The notes: generated by a model not told the origin, from the letters alone. A DNA stretch of 64,000 bases from Pseudopedobacter saltans DSM 12145 (GCF_000190735.1 NC_015177.1:4464001-4528000), one strand, 5' to 3'. Shown: positions 9,717-19,067, numbered from the stretch's first letter. Made by a program: numbers and translations.

Positions 9717-10477
9717 AAAAAATACTGAGTTGTTTGTTTGTTTTGGGGATTATTATAGCGTTTAAACCTAAGGATAAACCAACCCTATATATTATAGGTG
9801 ATTCAACCGTACGTAATACCAACAAAGAATATTGGGGATGGGGATCTTTAATTGGAGAATATTTAGATACTACTAAAATAAATATCGCTAACCATGCCAT
9901 GGCAGGTAGAAGTACACGAACCTTTGTCAAAGAAAAGCGTTGGGCAAAAGTAGATTCATTATTAAAACCCGGAGATTACCTGATGATTCAGTTTGGGCAT
10001 AATGAAGGAAGTAAACCCGACACAACCAAAGCAGGTTACCGTGGGGTGTTAAGAGGCATTGGACAAGACAGTGTTAATCTGGTTTGGCCAGATGGAAAGC
10101 CTGAAACAGTATTTACCTATGGTGCTTATTTAAGAAAGTTCATCAGAGGTGCAAAAGCTAAAGGAGCAACACCGATTGTCCTGTCTATGATTCCAAGAAA
10201 CCAATGGGATGATAAAGGTAATGTTAAAAGAGCGGATAAGGACTTTGGCCTGTGGGCAAAGCAAATTGCGGAGGAAGAGGGTGTAGCTTTTATAGATCTA
10301 AATTCAATTTCGGCAGATAAATACCAAAAGCTAGGGCCGGAGAAAGTGAAAGAATCTTTCTTCCCGGGAGATCATACCCACACCAATAAAGCAGGCGCAT
10401 TAGTCAATGCAGAATCTGTTGCAGAAGGGCTTAGAAGATTAAATAAACATCCATTAGCACAATTTTTAAGGAAATAA
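9713..10477 (+). CDS. CE12 rhamnogalacturonan acetylesterase (first copy)
   Basis: This is a 254-aa SGNH hydrolase. The blocks are clear: GDST with catalytic S31, NHAMAGRSTRTF (oxyanion Gly), FGHNEGS with N97, and DHTH with D220 and H223. This is the pattern of CE12 enzymes that remove acetyl groups from galacturonic acid in RG-I, which opens the backbone to PL11. A short hydrophobic N-terminus (KKILSCLFVLGIIIAF) should direct export, though it lacks a clear cleavage site. The start overlaps the previous stop (ATGA), and a paralogue follows after only 6 bases. The two copies may differ in regiospecificity (O-2 versus O-3); this is inference. Confidence 0.92.
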   Translation: MKKILSCLFVLGIIIAFKPKDKPTLYIIGDSTVRNTNKEYWGWGSLIGEYLDTTKINIANHAMAGRSTRTFVKEKRWAKVDSLLKPGDYLMIQFGHNEGSKPDTTKAGYRGVLRGIGQDSVNLVWPDGKPETVFTYGAYLRKFIRGAKAKGATPIVLSMIPRNQWDDKGNVKRADKDFGLWAKQIAEEEGVAFIDLNSISADKYQKLGPEKVKESFFPGDHTHTNKAGALVNAESVAEGLRRLNKHPLAQFLRK

Positions 10478-10483
10478 TTAGCT

Positions 10484-11278
10484 ATGAGAATCAATAAAAC
10501 CATTTTATACATCATTTTGATAGCGTCAATAACGTTATTAAGCTCTTTCATTTATCAAAAAGTAAATAATAAGCCAACCTTGTTTTTAATTGGTGATTCC
10601 ACCGTCAAGAATGGTAAAGGTAAAGGGGATGGTGGTTTATGGGGCTGGGGAAATTTTTTGCAAGATTATTTTAATCAGGATAAAATTAATGTAGAAAACA
10701 GGGCCTTAGGAGGAACTAGCTCCAGAACATTTTATAATAATCCGCAATTATGGCAAAAAGTATTGGATGATATTAAACCTGGGGATTTTGTAATCATGCA
10801 ATTTGGACATAATGATAGCAGCCCGCTTGCTGATACTTTAAGAGCAAGAGGAACTATAAAAGGAAACGGAGATGAGTTTGAGGAAATCTATAATCCCTTT
10901 CTAAAGCAAAAAGAAGTGGTTTATAGCTATGGATTTTATTTGAGAAGATTTATCAAAAATATCCAGGATAAAGGAGCAACAGCTGTAGTTTGTTCATTAA
11001 TTCCCAGAAATTCATGGAAAGATGGTAAAGTAAACCGCTCGGAATATGCTGTTTGGGCACAGGAAGCAGCGAAGCAGGGCAACGCATACTTTATCCCATT
11101 AAACAAAATTATCGCTGATGAATACGACACCATTGGTGAGGCAAAAGTGAATGAATTGTATTTCGGATCTAAAGATGCAACACATACGCTAGAGGGAGGC
11201 GCGAAATTTAATGCACAGGCCGTAGTGAAAGGAATTCGGGAAAATAAGAATATCCGGTTGAATAAATACTTAAAATAA
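10484..11278 (+). CDS. CE12-like rhamnogalacturonan acetylesterase (second copy)
   Basis: This 264-aa SGNH hydrolase is paralogous to the preceding gene. Blocks are GDST with S39, ENRALGGTSSRTF, FGHNDSS and DATH with D231 and H234. It carries an insertion after GHN (ADTLRARGTIKGNGDE) similar to one in the first copy. The N-terminus is a single hydrophobic helix (LYIILIASITLLSSFIY), a signal peptide or membrane anchor. Being 6 bases downstream of the first CE12 gene, it closes the PL11-GH43-CE12-CE12 run. Divergence between the copies is substantial, so recent duplication is unlikely and distinct acetyl positions are plausible. Confidence 0.9.
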   Translation: MRINKTILYIILIASITLLSSFIYQKVNNKPTLFLIGDSTVKNGKGKGDGGLWGWGNFLQDYFNQDKINVENRALGGTSSRTFYNNPQLWQKVLDDIKPGDFVIMQFGHNDSSPLADTLRARGTIKGNGDEFEEIYNPFLKQKEVVYSYGFYLRRFIKNIQDKGATAVVCSLIPRNSWKDGKVNRSEYAVWAQEAAKQGNAYFIPLNKIIADEYDTIGEAKVNELYFGSKDATHTLEGGAKFNAQAVVKGIRENKNIRLNKYLK

Positions 11279-11390
11279 TGCTTTACGAAAAGTTGAAAAA
11301 GATATCAGTATAAATAGTAAATTTAAAAATGTTTATCTGATTGAAACGGATGATTTGAGTCGTAGAGCTGATGATAAAAATAAATTTTTT

Positions 11391-11464
11391 AGAGATTGCT
11401 TCGTCGTAACCTCCTCGCAATGATAAAAATAGGAACATCATTCCGAGGAATTGAAGCAATCTCA
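11391..11464. repeat. Intergenic palindromic repeat
   Basis: A perfect 11-bp inverted repeat (GAGATTGCTTC at 11,392-11,402, GAAGCAATCTC at 11,453-11,463) encloses a partly self-complementary core (CCTCCTCGCAATGA against TCATTCCGAGG). The whole 283-base gap between the CE12 and sulfatase genes is otherwise featureless. Sequences of this kind recur between genes in Sphingobacteriaceae genomes in my recollection. It may act as a transcript-stabilising or terminating hairpin. Confidence 0.6.
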
Positions 11465-11561
11465 TTATTAGAGATTTAAGAGAATACGTCAATAGTAGGT
11501 CCTCGAAGTCTTCTGCGAATAACCTTTCAAGAACCTCAAGGTGATAATGAAATAAACCAAT

Positions 11562-13169
11562 ATGATGAAAAAGATTTTTTATACGTTAGTAGTGGTGGTA
11601 AGTGCTTTTCAGCTCTCAGTTGCCCAAAAAAAGAAACCCAACATCATCATTATTCTGGCAGACGATATGGGCTATTCGGATATTGGATGTTTTGGATCAG
11701 ATGTACAAACACCCAATCTGGATGAAATGGCGTCAAAAGGATTAAAAATGGCGAATTTTTATAATGCATCCAGATGTTGCCCATCCAGAGCGTCTTTATT
11801 AACCGGCTTATACGCCCATCAGGCAGGTGTTGGAGATATGGTGAACGCCCGCCCGTATCCCGCCTATCAGGGTTATTTGAATAAAACAAGTGTCACTATT
11901 GCCGAGGTATTACAAAAAAATGGATATAATACCATTATGGGAGGAAAATGGCATGTAGGGCAAAATAAAGAAAATTGGCCTTTACAAAGGGGGTTCGATA
12001 AATACTTTGGTTTAATAGATGGAGCAAACAGTTATTTTGAAAACAGACCTTATCGTCCCAATCAAAAATTAACAATAGCATTAGGCAATGAAGAATTCAC
12101 TCCGGGAGCCAATTACTATTCTACCGATGCCTATACAGATTATGCGCTTCGGTTTATCGAAGAAACGAAGAACAATAACAAGCCTTTCTTTCTTTATTTA
12201 GCCTATCAGGCACCGCATTGGCCTTTACATGCATTACCAGAAGATATCAAAAAATACAAAGGGAAATTTGCTAGGGGATGGGAAGTACTTCGCGAGCAAC
12301 GCTATAAAAAGCAAGTTCAATTAGGGGTAATAGATCCAAAAATAAAGCTCTCACCTATGGATAAAGATTTACGCAAATGGGACAGCCTAACGAGCAAAGA
12401 AAAAGAAGCGTGGGACGAAAAAATGGCCGTTTATTATGCGATGATAGATAGAATGGATCAGAATATTGGTAAAGTAAGGAAAAAGGTAAAAGAGCTCGGA
12501 GAAGAAGATAATACCATTTTTATGTTTCTATCAGACAACGGGGGTAGTAATGAAACCATAACAAATACCGGTTATACAGAAGAAATCAGAGCGGCAAATT
12601 TTAAACCAGCAAGCGATCCGACCTCTTTTACAGCTTATGGCGTTGAAGGTGCAAACGTAAGCAATACACCTTTCAGATATTTTAAACATTGGGAATATGA
12701 AGGCGGAACGGCAACTCCTTTTATTGCTTATGGACCGGGATTGGTTAAATCCGGACAACTATCCAAACAACCTGCCCATATTATAGATTTGATGGCTACT
12801 TGTTTAGACCTGGCCGGAGCAGTTTATCCCAAAACATATAAAGGGAATACCATTACGCCAACAGAGGGAATAAGCTTAGTGCCTCTTTTTCAACAAAAAA
12901 AATGGAAAGGACACGAAGCCCTGTATTTTGAGCATGAAGGTAACCGGGCGGTTAGACAAGGAGAATGGAAATTGGTATCGGAATATCCGCAAAACAAATG
13001 GGAATTGTATAATTTAAACGAAGACCGTACAGAACTCCATAATTTAGCAGAAAAGAATCCGAATAAGGTAAACGAACTGGAAAAGCTTTATTTAAAATGG
13101 GCAGACAGAGCAGGCGTGATACCTTTCGAAAAGCTTGACAAGAAAAGAGCACAGGATAAGTTTAATTGA
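11562..13169 (+). CDS. Type I sulfatase (arylsulfatase family S1)
   Basis: This is a 535-aa exported sulfatase with signal peptide ending near residue 22 (LSVAQ). The metal-binding start (NIIIILADDMGYSDIGCFG) and the sulfatase signature CCPSRASLLTG with C72 as the residue matured to formylglycine are intact. Other active-site segments are present: GGKWHVG, PFFLYLAYQAPHWP and FLSDNGGSN. C-terminal features (WELYNLNEDRTELHNLAEKNP) are those of the S1_4-like arylsulfatase A group. A sulfatase-maturing enzyme is not in the window. Its presence between RG-I enzymes is unusual because land-plant pectin is not sulfated. It may act on a marine or animal glycan, or desulfate another compound. ATG 11,565 is an equally possible start. 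Confidence 0.9.
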   Translation: MMKKIFYTLVVVVSAFQLSVAQKKKPNIIIILADDMGYSDIGCFGSDVQTPNLDEMASKGLKMANFYNASRCCPSRASLLTGLYAHQAGVGDMVNARPYPAYQGYLNKTSVTIAEVLQKNGYNTIMGGKWHVGQNKENWPLQRGFDKYFGLIDGANSYFENRPYRPNQKLTIALGNEEFTPGANYYSTDAYTDYALRFIEETKNNNKPFFLYLAYQAPHWPLHALPEDIKKYKGKFARGWEVLREQRYKKQVQLGVIDPKIKLSPMDKDLRKWDSLTSKEKEAWDEKMAVYYAMIDRMDQNIGKVRKKVKELGEEDNTIFMFLSDNGGSNETITNTGYTEEIRAANFKPASDPTSFTAYGVEGANVSNTPFRYFKHWEYEGGTATPFIAYGPGLVKSGQLSKQPAHIIDLMATCLDLAGAVYPKTYKGNTITPTEGISLVPLFQQKKWKGHEALYFEHEGNRAVRQGEWKLVSEYPQNKWELYNLNEDRTELHNLAEKNPNKVNELEKLYLKWADRAGVIPFEKLDKKRAQDKFN

Positions 13170-13487
13170 TTTTGTTATAATTACTACATTTTGTTCATTC
13201 TGACCGGAGGGAGGAATCTCGTTATAGAGTGTTCAGATCAATATTACTAGAACTCTTCCATCAAGGGTCATATTGAACTCGTTTCAACATCTCATCAGAT
13301 GTTTTTCTATAGATCCTGAGACAAGTTTAGTATGATTTTACTTGTCGCGTATTTATGGCTAATTTGGCATATATTCACTATAGACTCGTAATTGCGGATA
13401 AAAGACGGATTAAACTCGGATAAAATAGAGGGGAATTTTCTCTTTAATCCGGGTTTAATCTCTGCCTATTCGGTCTTTTAATAGAAT
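13170..13487. repeat. Hairpin-rich intergenic stretch left of the IS
   Basis: This 318-base gap has no gene. It holds an imperfect 24-bp inverted repeat (13,269-13,292 with 13,311-13,334) that encloses a smaller hairpin ACATCT/AGATGT (13,287-13,302). It also holds a 14-bp inverted repeat with one mismatch (GATTAAACTCGGAT at 13,408-13,421 and ATCCGGGTTTAATC at 13,447-13,460). The first looks like a dispersed intergenic palindrome; the second may terminate transcription from the sulfatase side. Confidence 0.5.
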
Positions 13488-13602
13488 TGTCCTATACTAG
13501 ATTTACTTGACAAATTTGGACGGTAATTACTAATTTTGGTTTACAATTTATATTATTTTCCCGATATTACTTTACACTAAATTTTATTTTCCTGATTTCA
13601 CT

Positions 13603-14454
13603 TTACCATGCATTACTTGATGCATGTTTTGCTTGTGGTGTTTGAAGCTGGCAAGAGAAGTGGGGTCTGATCTGGTTATAACTGATAATTGCGTTTTCTA
13701 CTGCATCTTTAGCTTGTTGGTATGAGTCAAAAGATTGGTATAGATTAAATTCTTGTTTTAAAATACCATTCACCCGCTCTGCGATAGCATTATCATAAGG
13801 GCTTCCATTTTGCGTCATGCTAATTTGTACATTTTGGCTGATCAATAATTGGACATAATCGTCACAGCAGTATTGAATTCCCCTGTCAGAGTGATGAATA
13901 AGAGGTCTTTTTGGGTATAATCTTGATTTTAACGCCATCTGAAATGCTTTTATGCATCCTTCTGCTTTTAAGTTTCGACTTAAGTTATAACCTACAATTT
14001 TTCTTGAATAAGCATCTGTAATCAAACTAAGATAGATAAAACCTTTTTTTGTTTTTAAATAGGTAATATCGCTCACCCATATTTCTTCTGCCATTATAGC
14101 TTTACGTCTTTGCACCAGATCCGGCCATTTCTTAAAATGATGAAAGGAATTGGTCGTTCTGGCATATAATCTCCGGGGCTTAACCAGCAAATTATTTTCC
14201 TTTAATAAGCAGAAAAAAGCATCTCTTCCCATCGAAATCTGATGAGCAGATAGGAATTTTTGCAGCATGGAGTGCATCTTAAGGCCGCCGATGTGGGGCA
14301 ATTCACTTTTTATTTGTCGAACCTGTTCTATCACTAAAGTTCTTTGTAGTTGTTTCTGTCCCTTATTTTCAGCTAGCTGATACCAACCTTGACGACTTCT
14401 ACCAAACAAAGCACAAATTGTTGTTAGGGAAATTTCATGATATATTTCTTTCAT
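13603..14454 (-). CDS. IS3-family transposase OrfB (DDE integrase domain)
   Basis: The 283-aa product has an N-terminal HTH_21-like region (ALFGRSRQGWYQLAE) and an rve integrase core with the three acidic residues visible: D in WVSDITYLKT, D in HHSDRGIQY and E in NAIAERVNGILK with the K/R seven residues on. Its frame extends upstream of the ATG into the end of OrfA (AWYQTVGQMKEIY). Translation is therefore expected mostly as an OrfAB fusion produced by -1 frameshifting, with the ATG a possible independent start. The coding sequence looks intact, so the element may still be active. Confidence 0.93.
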   Translation of the reverse strand: MKEIYHEISLTTICALFGRSRQGWYQLAENKGQKQLQRTLVIEQVRQIKSELPHIGGLKMHSMLQKFLSAHQISMGRDAFFCLLKENNLLVKPRRLYARTTNSFHHFKKWPDLVQRRKAIMAEEIWVSDITYLKTKKGFIYLSLITDAYSRKIVGYNLSRNLKAEGCIKAFQMALKSRLYPKRPLIHHSDRGIQYCCDDYVQLLISQNVQISMTQNGSPYDNAIAERVNGILKQEFNLYQSFDSYQQAKDAVENAIISYNQIRPHFSCQLQTPQAKHASSNAW

Positions 14455-14459
14455 TTGTC

Positions 14460-14882
14460 CTACTGTTTGGTACCAGGCTTTTTTACAATATCTACCCCCA
14501 TTTCCCGTTCGGCATTACGAATGAGCATTTCTAATGCGGTGATCTTAAGTTTTGCCAACGCTAATTCCTCTTCAAGCTTAGCGGTGTTTGAGGGCGTTAA
14601 TTCCGCAGGAGAACTTGTCTCTGGGGCTGGGTCAGGATGATGCTTATTGTACCACTTTACAAAGTAAAATACATTGTCTGAATTTAAATTGTATTTCTTG
14701 CCAACCTGACTGGCGCTATAGTCACCCAAAATATATTCTCGGGCAACTGCAATTTTAAAACTGTCTTCGAATAAAGGAGTACGACCTTTGCTCTTTCCTT
14801 TTCTTGGTTTTTCCATTGTTCTTTTAAAGTTAGGATTTTGTCCAAACTTGTAAAGTGGATTTAGGAACGGACACAGGGACAC
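14460..14882 (-). CDS. IS3-family transposase OrfA (HTH, leucine zipper)
   Basis: The first of the two IS frames (140 aa as drawn) contains a transposase_8/HTH segment (FEDSFKIAVAREYILGDYSASQVGKKYNLNS split over about residues 40-75). A C-terminal heptad-rich helix (LEEELALAKLKITALEMLIRNAE, read in parts) is typical of OrfA multimerisation. The start is uncertain. The ATG nearest the conserved region, MEKPRKGKSKGR at residue 22 (about 14,819), gives 119 aa and is more usual for the family than the upstream start. The frame ends 5 bases before the OrfB ATG. Confidence 0.9.
   Translation of the reverse strand: MSLCPFLNPLYKFGQNPNFKRTMEKPRKGKSKGRTPLFEDSFKIAVAREYILGDYSASQVGKKYNLNSDNVFYFVKWYNKHHPDPAPETSSPAELTPSNTAKLEEELALAKLKITALEMLIRNAEREMGVDIVKKPGTKQ
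14478..14484 (-). promoter_or_regulatory. Programmed -1 frameshift heptamer A AAA AAG
   Basis: On the minus strand OrfA reads gtA AAA AAG cct near its end, exactly in the frame needed for tandem slippage. After a -1 shift the next codons (GCC TGG TAC) join the OrfB frame without a stop. This is the classic IS3-family signal for making the OrfAB transposase. Confidence 0.8.
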
Positions 14883-15012
14883 AGTTGATAGTCTTTGTTC
14901 CTACCTGGTACAGGACACTACGGGTTGCCCACTTAACTAAATAGTCCTATTATAGCAAAACAGAACCATATAGCAATGTTTGCTAATGTTTAAAACCGAA
15001 CGACCAATTATA

Positions 15013-17910
15013 ATGAAGAAGCTTTATAAAGTTTATTTCCTGATACTGTTATTGTTGATCTGTGCAAACTCTTTTGCTAGTGATAAAATTTCACTCTCGG
15101 GTGAATGGAAATTTCAAATAGATGCGCAGGATGTTGGAGTTACAGAGAAATGGTTTGAAAAAAATCTGCCAGATAAAATCAGGTTACCTGGTTCTATGGC
15201 AGAAAATAACAAGGGCGATGCGATTACCCTGAAAACGCAATGGACGGGTAGTATTTATGACAGTTCTTTTTATTTCCATCCCAGGTTAGAAAAATATCGT
15301 AAAGAAGGAAATATCAAGATTCCTTTTTGGTTAACGCCTCAAAAGCATTATGTAGGTGCTGCCTGGTATCAGAAAGAAGTCGTTATTCCTAAAAACTGGA
15401 GTGATAAACGGATAGTCTTGTTTCTGGAGCAGCCGCATACCGAAACGATTCTTTGGGTAAATGGCAAGAGAGTGGGTTTGCAAAACAGCATGGTGCAAGC
15501 CCACGCTTATGACATTTCTAAATTCTTACAAGCGGGAAAAAATGTGTTAACTATCCGGATTGATAACCGGATTAAAGAAATAAATGTTGGCCAGGATTCT
15601 CATAGTTTAACAGACCATACTCAGGGAAACTGGAACGGAATTAACGGAAGAATGGAATTGCAGGCTGGCCCACATCTGTATTTTGATGATCTACAGGTTT
15701 ACCCATCATTAGAAAATGGGAATGCTAGGGTTAATATTAAACTTGGAAATGAAGCAGCGATAAAAGGAAAACTTATTGTAGAGCTTTCTGCAAAAAGTTT
15801 CAATTCCGGTACTCCACATGAGGTGAAAGCACAGCGCTTTTCTATGATATCCAGCGGTAAATCTGATTCTGTTAGCTTTATTTTACCCATGGATAAATTC
15901 CAGACCTGGGATGAGTTTAACCCGGTGCTTTACGAAATGGAAGCTAAAATTATTTTAAATCATAAAGTAATTGATGTTAAAAAGGTTCAGTTTGGAATGC
16001 GTGAGTTTAGGGCAAGCGGACGCGATTTTTTAGTGAATGGCAGAAAGACTTTTCTAAGAGGAACGGTAGATAATGCAGTTTTTCCTTTGACAGGCTATCC
16101 GGATACAGATGTAGAATCGTGGAAGAAGATTCTTGAAAAATGTAAGGCTTATGGATTAAATCATGTTCGTTTCCATTCGTGGTGCCCGCCGGAGGCAGCG
16201 TTTATCGCAGCGGATTTGGTAGGAATGTATCTGCAACCGGAAGGACCAAGCTGGGCAAATCATGGATCATCTTTGGGCGATGGAAAGCCTATCGATCAAT
16301 TTATTTATGATGAAACGAATAGAATGGCCAAACAATTTGGCAATTATGCATCGTTTTGTATGTTGGCCTATGGTAATGAGCCAAGAGGCAGACAAGTGCC
16401 TTATTTAACCAAATTTGTAGACTACTGGAAAGCTAAGGATAGCCGAAGGCTATATACTGGCGCATCTGTAGGCGGAAGCTGGCCGGTTATTCCAAATAGC
16501 GAATTTATGGTACGCGCCGGTGCCAGAGGATTGGATTGGCAACGCCTTCCGGAAAGTATCAGCGACTTTAGGGATAAAATAAAGCAGTTTGATGTGCCCT
16601 TTGTTGCGCATGAAATGGGGCAATATTGTGTCTTCCCTAATTTTAAAGAAATTGATAAATATACCGGGGTATACAGGGCAAAAAACTTCGAATTATTTCA
16701 GGAAGACTTAGCGGATCATAATATGGCGGGTCAGGCTGAAGATTTTTTGTATGCATCTGGAAAATTACAGGCTTTATGCTATAAATACGAAATTGAAAGG
16801 GCTCTAAGGACACCGGGATACTCGGGATTTCAGTTGCTGTCTTTAAATGATTATCCGGGACAGGGAACTGCACTGGTTGGCGTCTTGGATGCATTTTGGG
16901 CCGAAAAGGGATATATTGATGCGAAGGAATTTACGAGGTTTTGTAATGCTACAGTCCCTTTAACCAGGATTCCAAAATTTGTATTTACAAATGACGAAAA
17001 GTTAACGGCGCAGGTTGAAGTTGCACATTTTGGTCCTAAGGATCTAAAGGGTGTTGAAATAAGATGGGTGTTGAAAAACCCTGAAGGTTTAGTCTATCAG
17101 TCCGGGAAATTTGAGAGGAAAGATGTTCTTATTGGTAACCAGAATCTTATAGGGAATATAGCGATTGATCTTTCTGCTATTCATAAAGCTCACCAATTGA
17201 ATTTGGAAGTGGCTATAGCAGGAACCAGCTTTAAGAATGATTGGGATGTTTGGGTATATCCAACGGTTTATCCGGCTTTAAGTAACGAGATTTATTATAC
17301 TACGGAGTTGGATGAAAAGGCGAAAAATATATTGGAAAATGGTGGGAAGGTTTTCTTCAATGCTTCGGGCAAGATTGTAAAGGGGAAAGAAGTGGTTCAG
17401 CATTTTTTACCTGTTTTCTGGAATACTTCGTGGTTTAAAATGAGGCCTCCACACACATTGGGCATTGTATTAAATGAGAAACATAAGGCTTTTGAGTATT
17501 TTCCGACAAAAGGATATGGTCAGTTGCAGTGGTGGGAGATTTTGAATAAGGCACAAGTGATGAACCTGGAAGATTTTCCCGCCGGATTTAGACCGTTGGT
17601 TCAGCCAATTGATACCTGGTTTATGAACAGAAGATTAGCGCAGATTTTTGAAGCTAAAGTGGGAAAAGGGAAAATCATCGTGTCAAGTACTGAATTATCC
17701 TCTGATGTAAAAAATAAACCTGTTGCAAGACAATTGTATTATAGCTTGTATAATTATATGTGTTCGGAAGAATTTAAACCGATCTATCAGGTAGACTGGT
17801 TAATGATAAAGGATCTATTGGAAACGCCATCGAAACAACAGTTTGATACGTTTACGAAAGGAACGCCTGATGAACTCAAACCAAATTTTCAGAAAACTAT
17901 AGCCAATTAA
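15013..17910 (+). CDS. GH2 glycosidase (beta-galactosidase/glucuronidase type)
   Basis: I start at ATG 15,013 (965 aa) because a signal peptide begins there (MKKLYKVYFLILLLLICANSFAS); an upstream ATG at 14,980 would add 11 residues. The GH2 order is visible: sugar-binding jelly roll (SLSGEWKFQI to TIRIDN), Ig-like domain, then TIM barrel with acid/base E456 (YGNEPRG) and nucleophile E534 (VAHEMGQ). An extra ~280-residue C-terminal part with WDVWVYPTVYP and a glutamine amidotransferase-like look follows. It is the first gene after the IS and is followed 11 bases later by GH105, so the pair acts together on RG-I oligosaccharides. Specificity (galactose, glucuronate or arabinopyranose) cannot be fixed. 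Confidence 0.9.
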   Translation: MKKLYKVYFLILLLLICANSFASDKISLSGEWKFQIDAQDVGVTEKWFEKNLPDKIRLPGSMAENNKGDAITLKTQWTGSIYDSSFYFHPRLEKYRKEGNIKIPFWLTPQKHYVGAAWYQKEVVIPKNWSDKRIVLFLEQPHTETILWVNGKRVGLQNSMVQAHAYDISKFLQAGKNVLTIRIDNRIKEINVGQDSHSLTDHTQGNWNGINGRMELQAGPHLYFDDLQVYPSLENGNARVNIKLGNEAAIKGKLIVELSAKSFNSGTPHEVKAQRFSMISSGKSDSVSFILPMDKFQTWDEFNPVLYEMEAKIILNHKVIDVKKVQFGMREFRASGRDFLVNGRKTFLRGTVDNAVFPLTGYPDTDVESWKKILEKCKAYGLNHVRFHSWCPPEAAFIAADLVGMYLQPEGPSWANHGSSLGDGKPIDQFIYDETNRMAKQFGNYASFCMLAYGNEPRGRQVPYLTKFVDYWKAKDSRRLYTGASVGGSWPVIPNSEFMVRAGARGLDWQRLPESISDFRDKIKQFDVPFVAHEMGQYCVFPNFKEIDKYTGVYRAKNFELFQEDLADHNMAGQAEDFLYASGKLQALCYKYEIERALRTPGYSGFQLLSLNDYPGQGTALVGVLDAFWAEKGYIDAKEFTRFCNATVPLTRIPKFVFTNDEKLTAQVEVAHFGPKDLKGVEIRWVLKNPEGLVYQSGKFERKDVLIGNQNLIGNIAIDLSAIHKAHQLNLEVAIAGTSFKNDWDVWVYPTVYPALSNEIYYTTELDEKAKNILENGGKVFFNASGKIVKGKEVVQHFLPVFWNTSWFKMRPPHTLGIVLNEKHKAFEYFPTKGYGQLQWWEILNKAQVMNLEDFPAGFRPLVQPIDTWFMNRRLAQIFEAKVGKGKIIVSSTELSSDVKNKPVARQLYYSLYNYMCSEEFKPIYQVDWLMIKDLLETPSKQQFDTFTKGTPDELKPNFQKTIAN

Positions 17911-17921
17911 AAATAATAAAA

Positions 17922-19067
17922 ATGAAATTGTACCGATTCAATCAAGTTCTCATAGGCTTCCTTTTAGTAGGAGGATTGTCAGGCTGTGCCGTTCAAAAAC
18001 AGAATTCTGCGACGAAAAACAAACAGGAGATTTTAGAGGTGATGCGTAGAACGAATAAATACTTTATGGATAAATGGCCTGATGCGGGAAAGCCCATCTA
18101 TACCAATAGATGGCGCCCCAGCAACATCTGGACAAGAGGTGTCTATTATGAAGGTTTGATGGCATTGTATAAAATTGATAAAAACCAGGTTTATTATGAT
18201 TATGCAGTAGAATGGGGAGATAAGCATAAATGGGGATTAAGAAATGGTATAGAAACCAGAAATGCCGATGATCATGACTGTGGCCAAACATATCTGGATT
18301 TATATGAGATTGATCCAAAGCCGGAGCGTATTAAAGATATTAAAGCATCTATAGATTTAATAATAGCTTCGGGAAAATATGACGATTGGACATGGATTGA
18401 TGCGATACAAATGGCGATGCCAATTTTTGCCAAGCTTGGGGTTATGACTAAGGACGCGAAATATCATGAATATATGTACAAAATGTACAATCATTCTAAA
18501 AGAGCAGAGGGAGGTGGTTTGTATAATCAGAAAGATAAATTGTGGTGGAGAGATAAGGACTTTGTTCCGCCTTATAAAGAGCCGAACGGCGAAGATTGTT
18601 ATTGGTCAAGAGGGAATGGTTGGGTAGTTGCCGCTTTGGCGAGAGTGCTGGATATTATCCCTCAGAATGAAAAGCATAGAGCGGAATATTTACAGGACTT
18701 TAAAGAATTGATGGAAGGTGTTGCTGCGGTGCAACGTCCCGATGGTTTTTGGAATGTTAGCTTGCATGACCCGAACCATTTTGGCGGAAAAGAAACTACG
18801 GGTACATCACTTTTTGTATATGGAATGGCCTGGGGCATCAATAAGGGTATTCTGGATGCGAAAACTTACAGACCAATGATTGATAAAGCATGGAATGCGA
18901 TGGTGAAGGAAGCGGTGCATCCGAGCGGTTTTTTAGGCTATGTACAGGGGACGGGGAAGGAACCTAAAGATGGGCAACCGGTAACTTTTTCCAGTATGCC
19001 GGATTTTGAAGATTATGGATTAGGATGTTTCCTACTGGCCGGATCTGAGGTTTATAAATTGAAGTAA
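17922..19067 (+). CDS. GH105 unsaturated rhamnogalacturonyl hydrolase, lipoprotein
   Basis: This 381-aa protein has a lipobox at Cys22 (GLSGC). The (alpha/alpha)6 barrel shows family motifs: NIWTRGVYYEGLMAL, a DDHDCGQTYLDLY helix, WIDAIQMAMPIF with D160 (equivalent of the catalytic Asp of Bacillus YteR) and YWSRGNGWVVAAL. It removes the 4,5-unsaturated galacturonate that PL11 leaves at the non-reducing end, exposing rhamnose for GH106. It lies 11 bases after the GH2 gene. The lipid anchor suggests a periplasmic or surface location, consistent with lyase products being processed after uptake. Confidence 0.94.
   Translation: MKLYRFNQVLIGFLLVGGLSGCAVQKQNSATKNKQEILEVMRRTNKYFMDKWPDAGKPIYTNRWRPSNIWTRGVYYEGLMALYKIDKNQVYYDYAVEWGDKHKWGLRNGIETRNADDHDCGQTYLDLYEIDPKPERIKDIKASIDLIIASGKYDDWTWIDAIQMAMPIFAKLGVMTKDAKYHEYMYKMYNHSKRAEGGGLYNQKDKLWWRDKDFVPPYKEPNGEDCYWSRGNGWVVAALARVLDIIPQNEKHRAEYLQDFKELMEGVAAVQRPDGFWNVSLHDPNHFGGKETTGTSLFVYGMAWGINKGILDAKTYRPMIDKAWNAMVKEAVHPSGFLGYVQGTGKEPKDGQPVTFSSMPDFEDYGLGCFLLAGSEVYKLK

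Larger units (their letters stand above)
13488..14917 (-). mobile_element. IS3-family insertion sequence, 1430 bp
   Basis: Two transposase frames on the minus strand are bounded by imperfect terminal inverted repeats. The left end is TGTCCTATACTAG (13,488-13,500); the right end read inward is TGTCCTGTACCAG (14,917-14,905), so 11 of 13 match and both begin with the TG expected of IS3. The flanking bases (GAAT on the left, CTAC on the right) do not form an obvious target duplication. The element lies between the sulfatase and the GH2 gene and points against the direction of the pectin genes, splitting the cluster. Confidence 0.85.
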
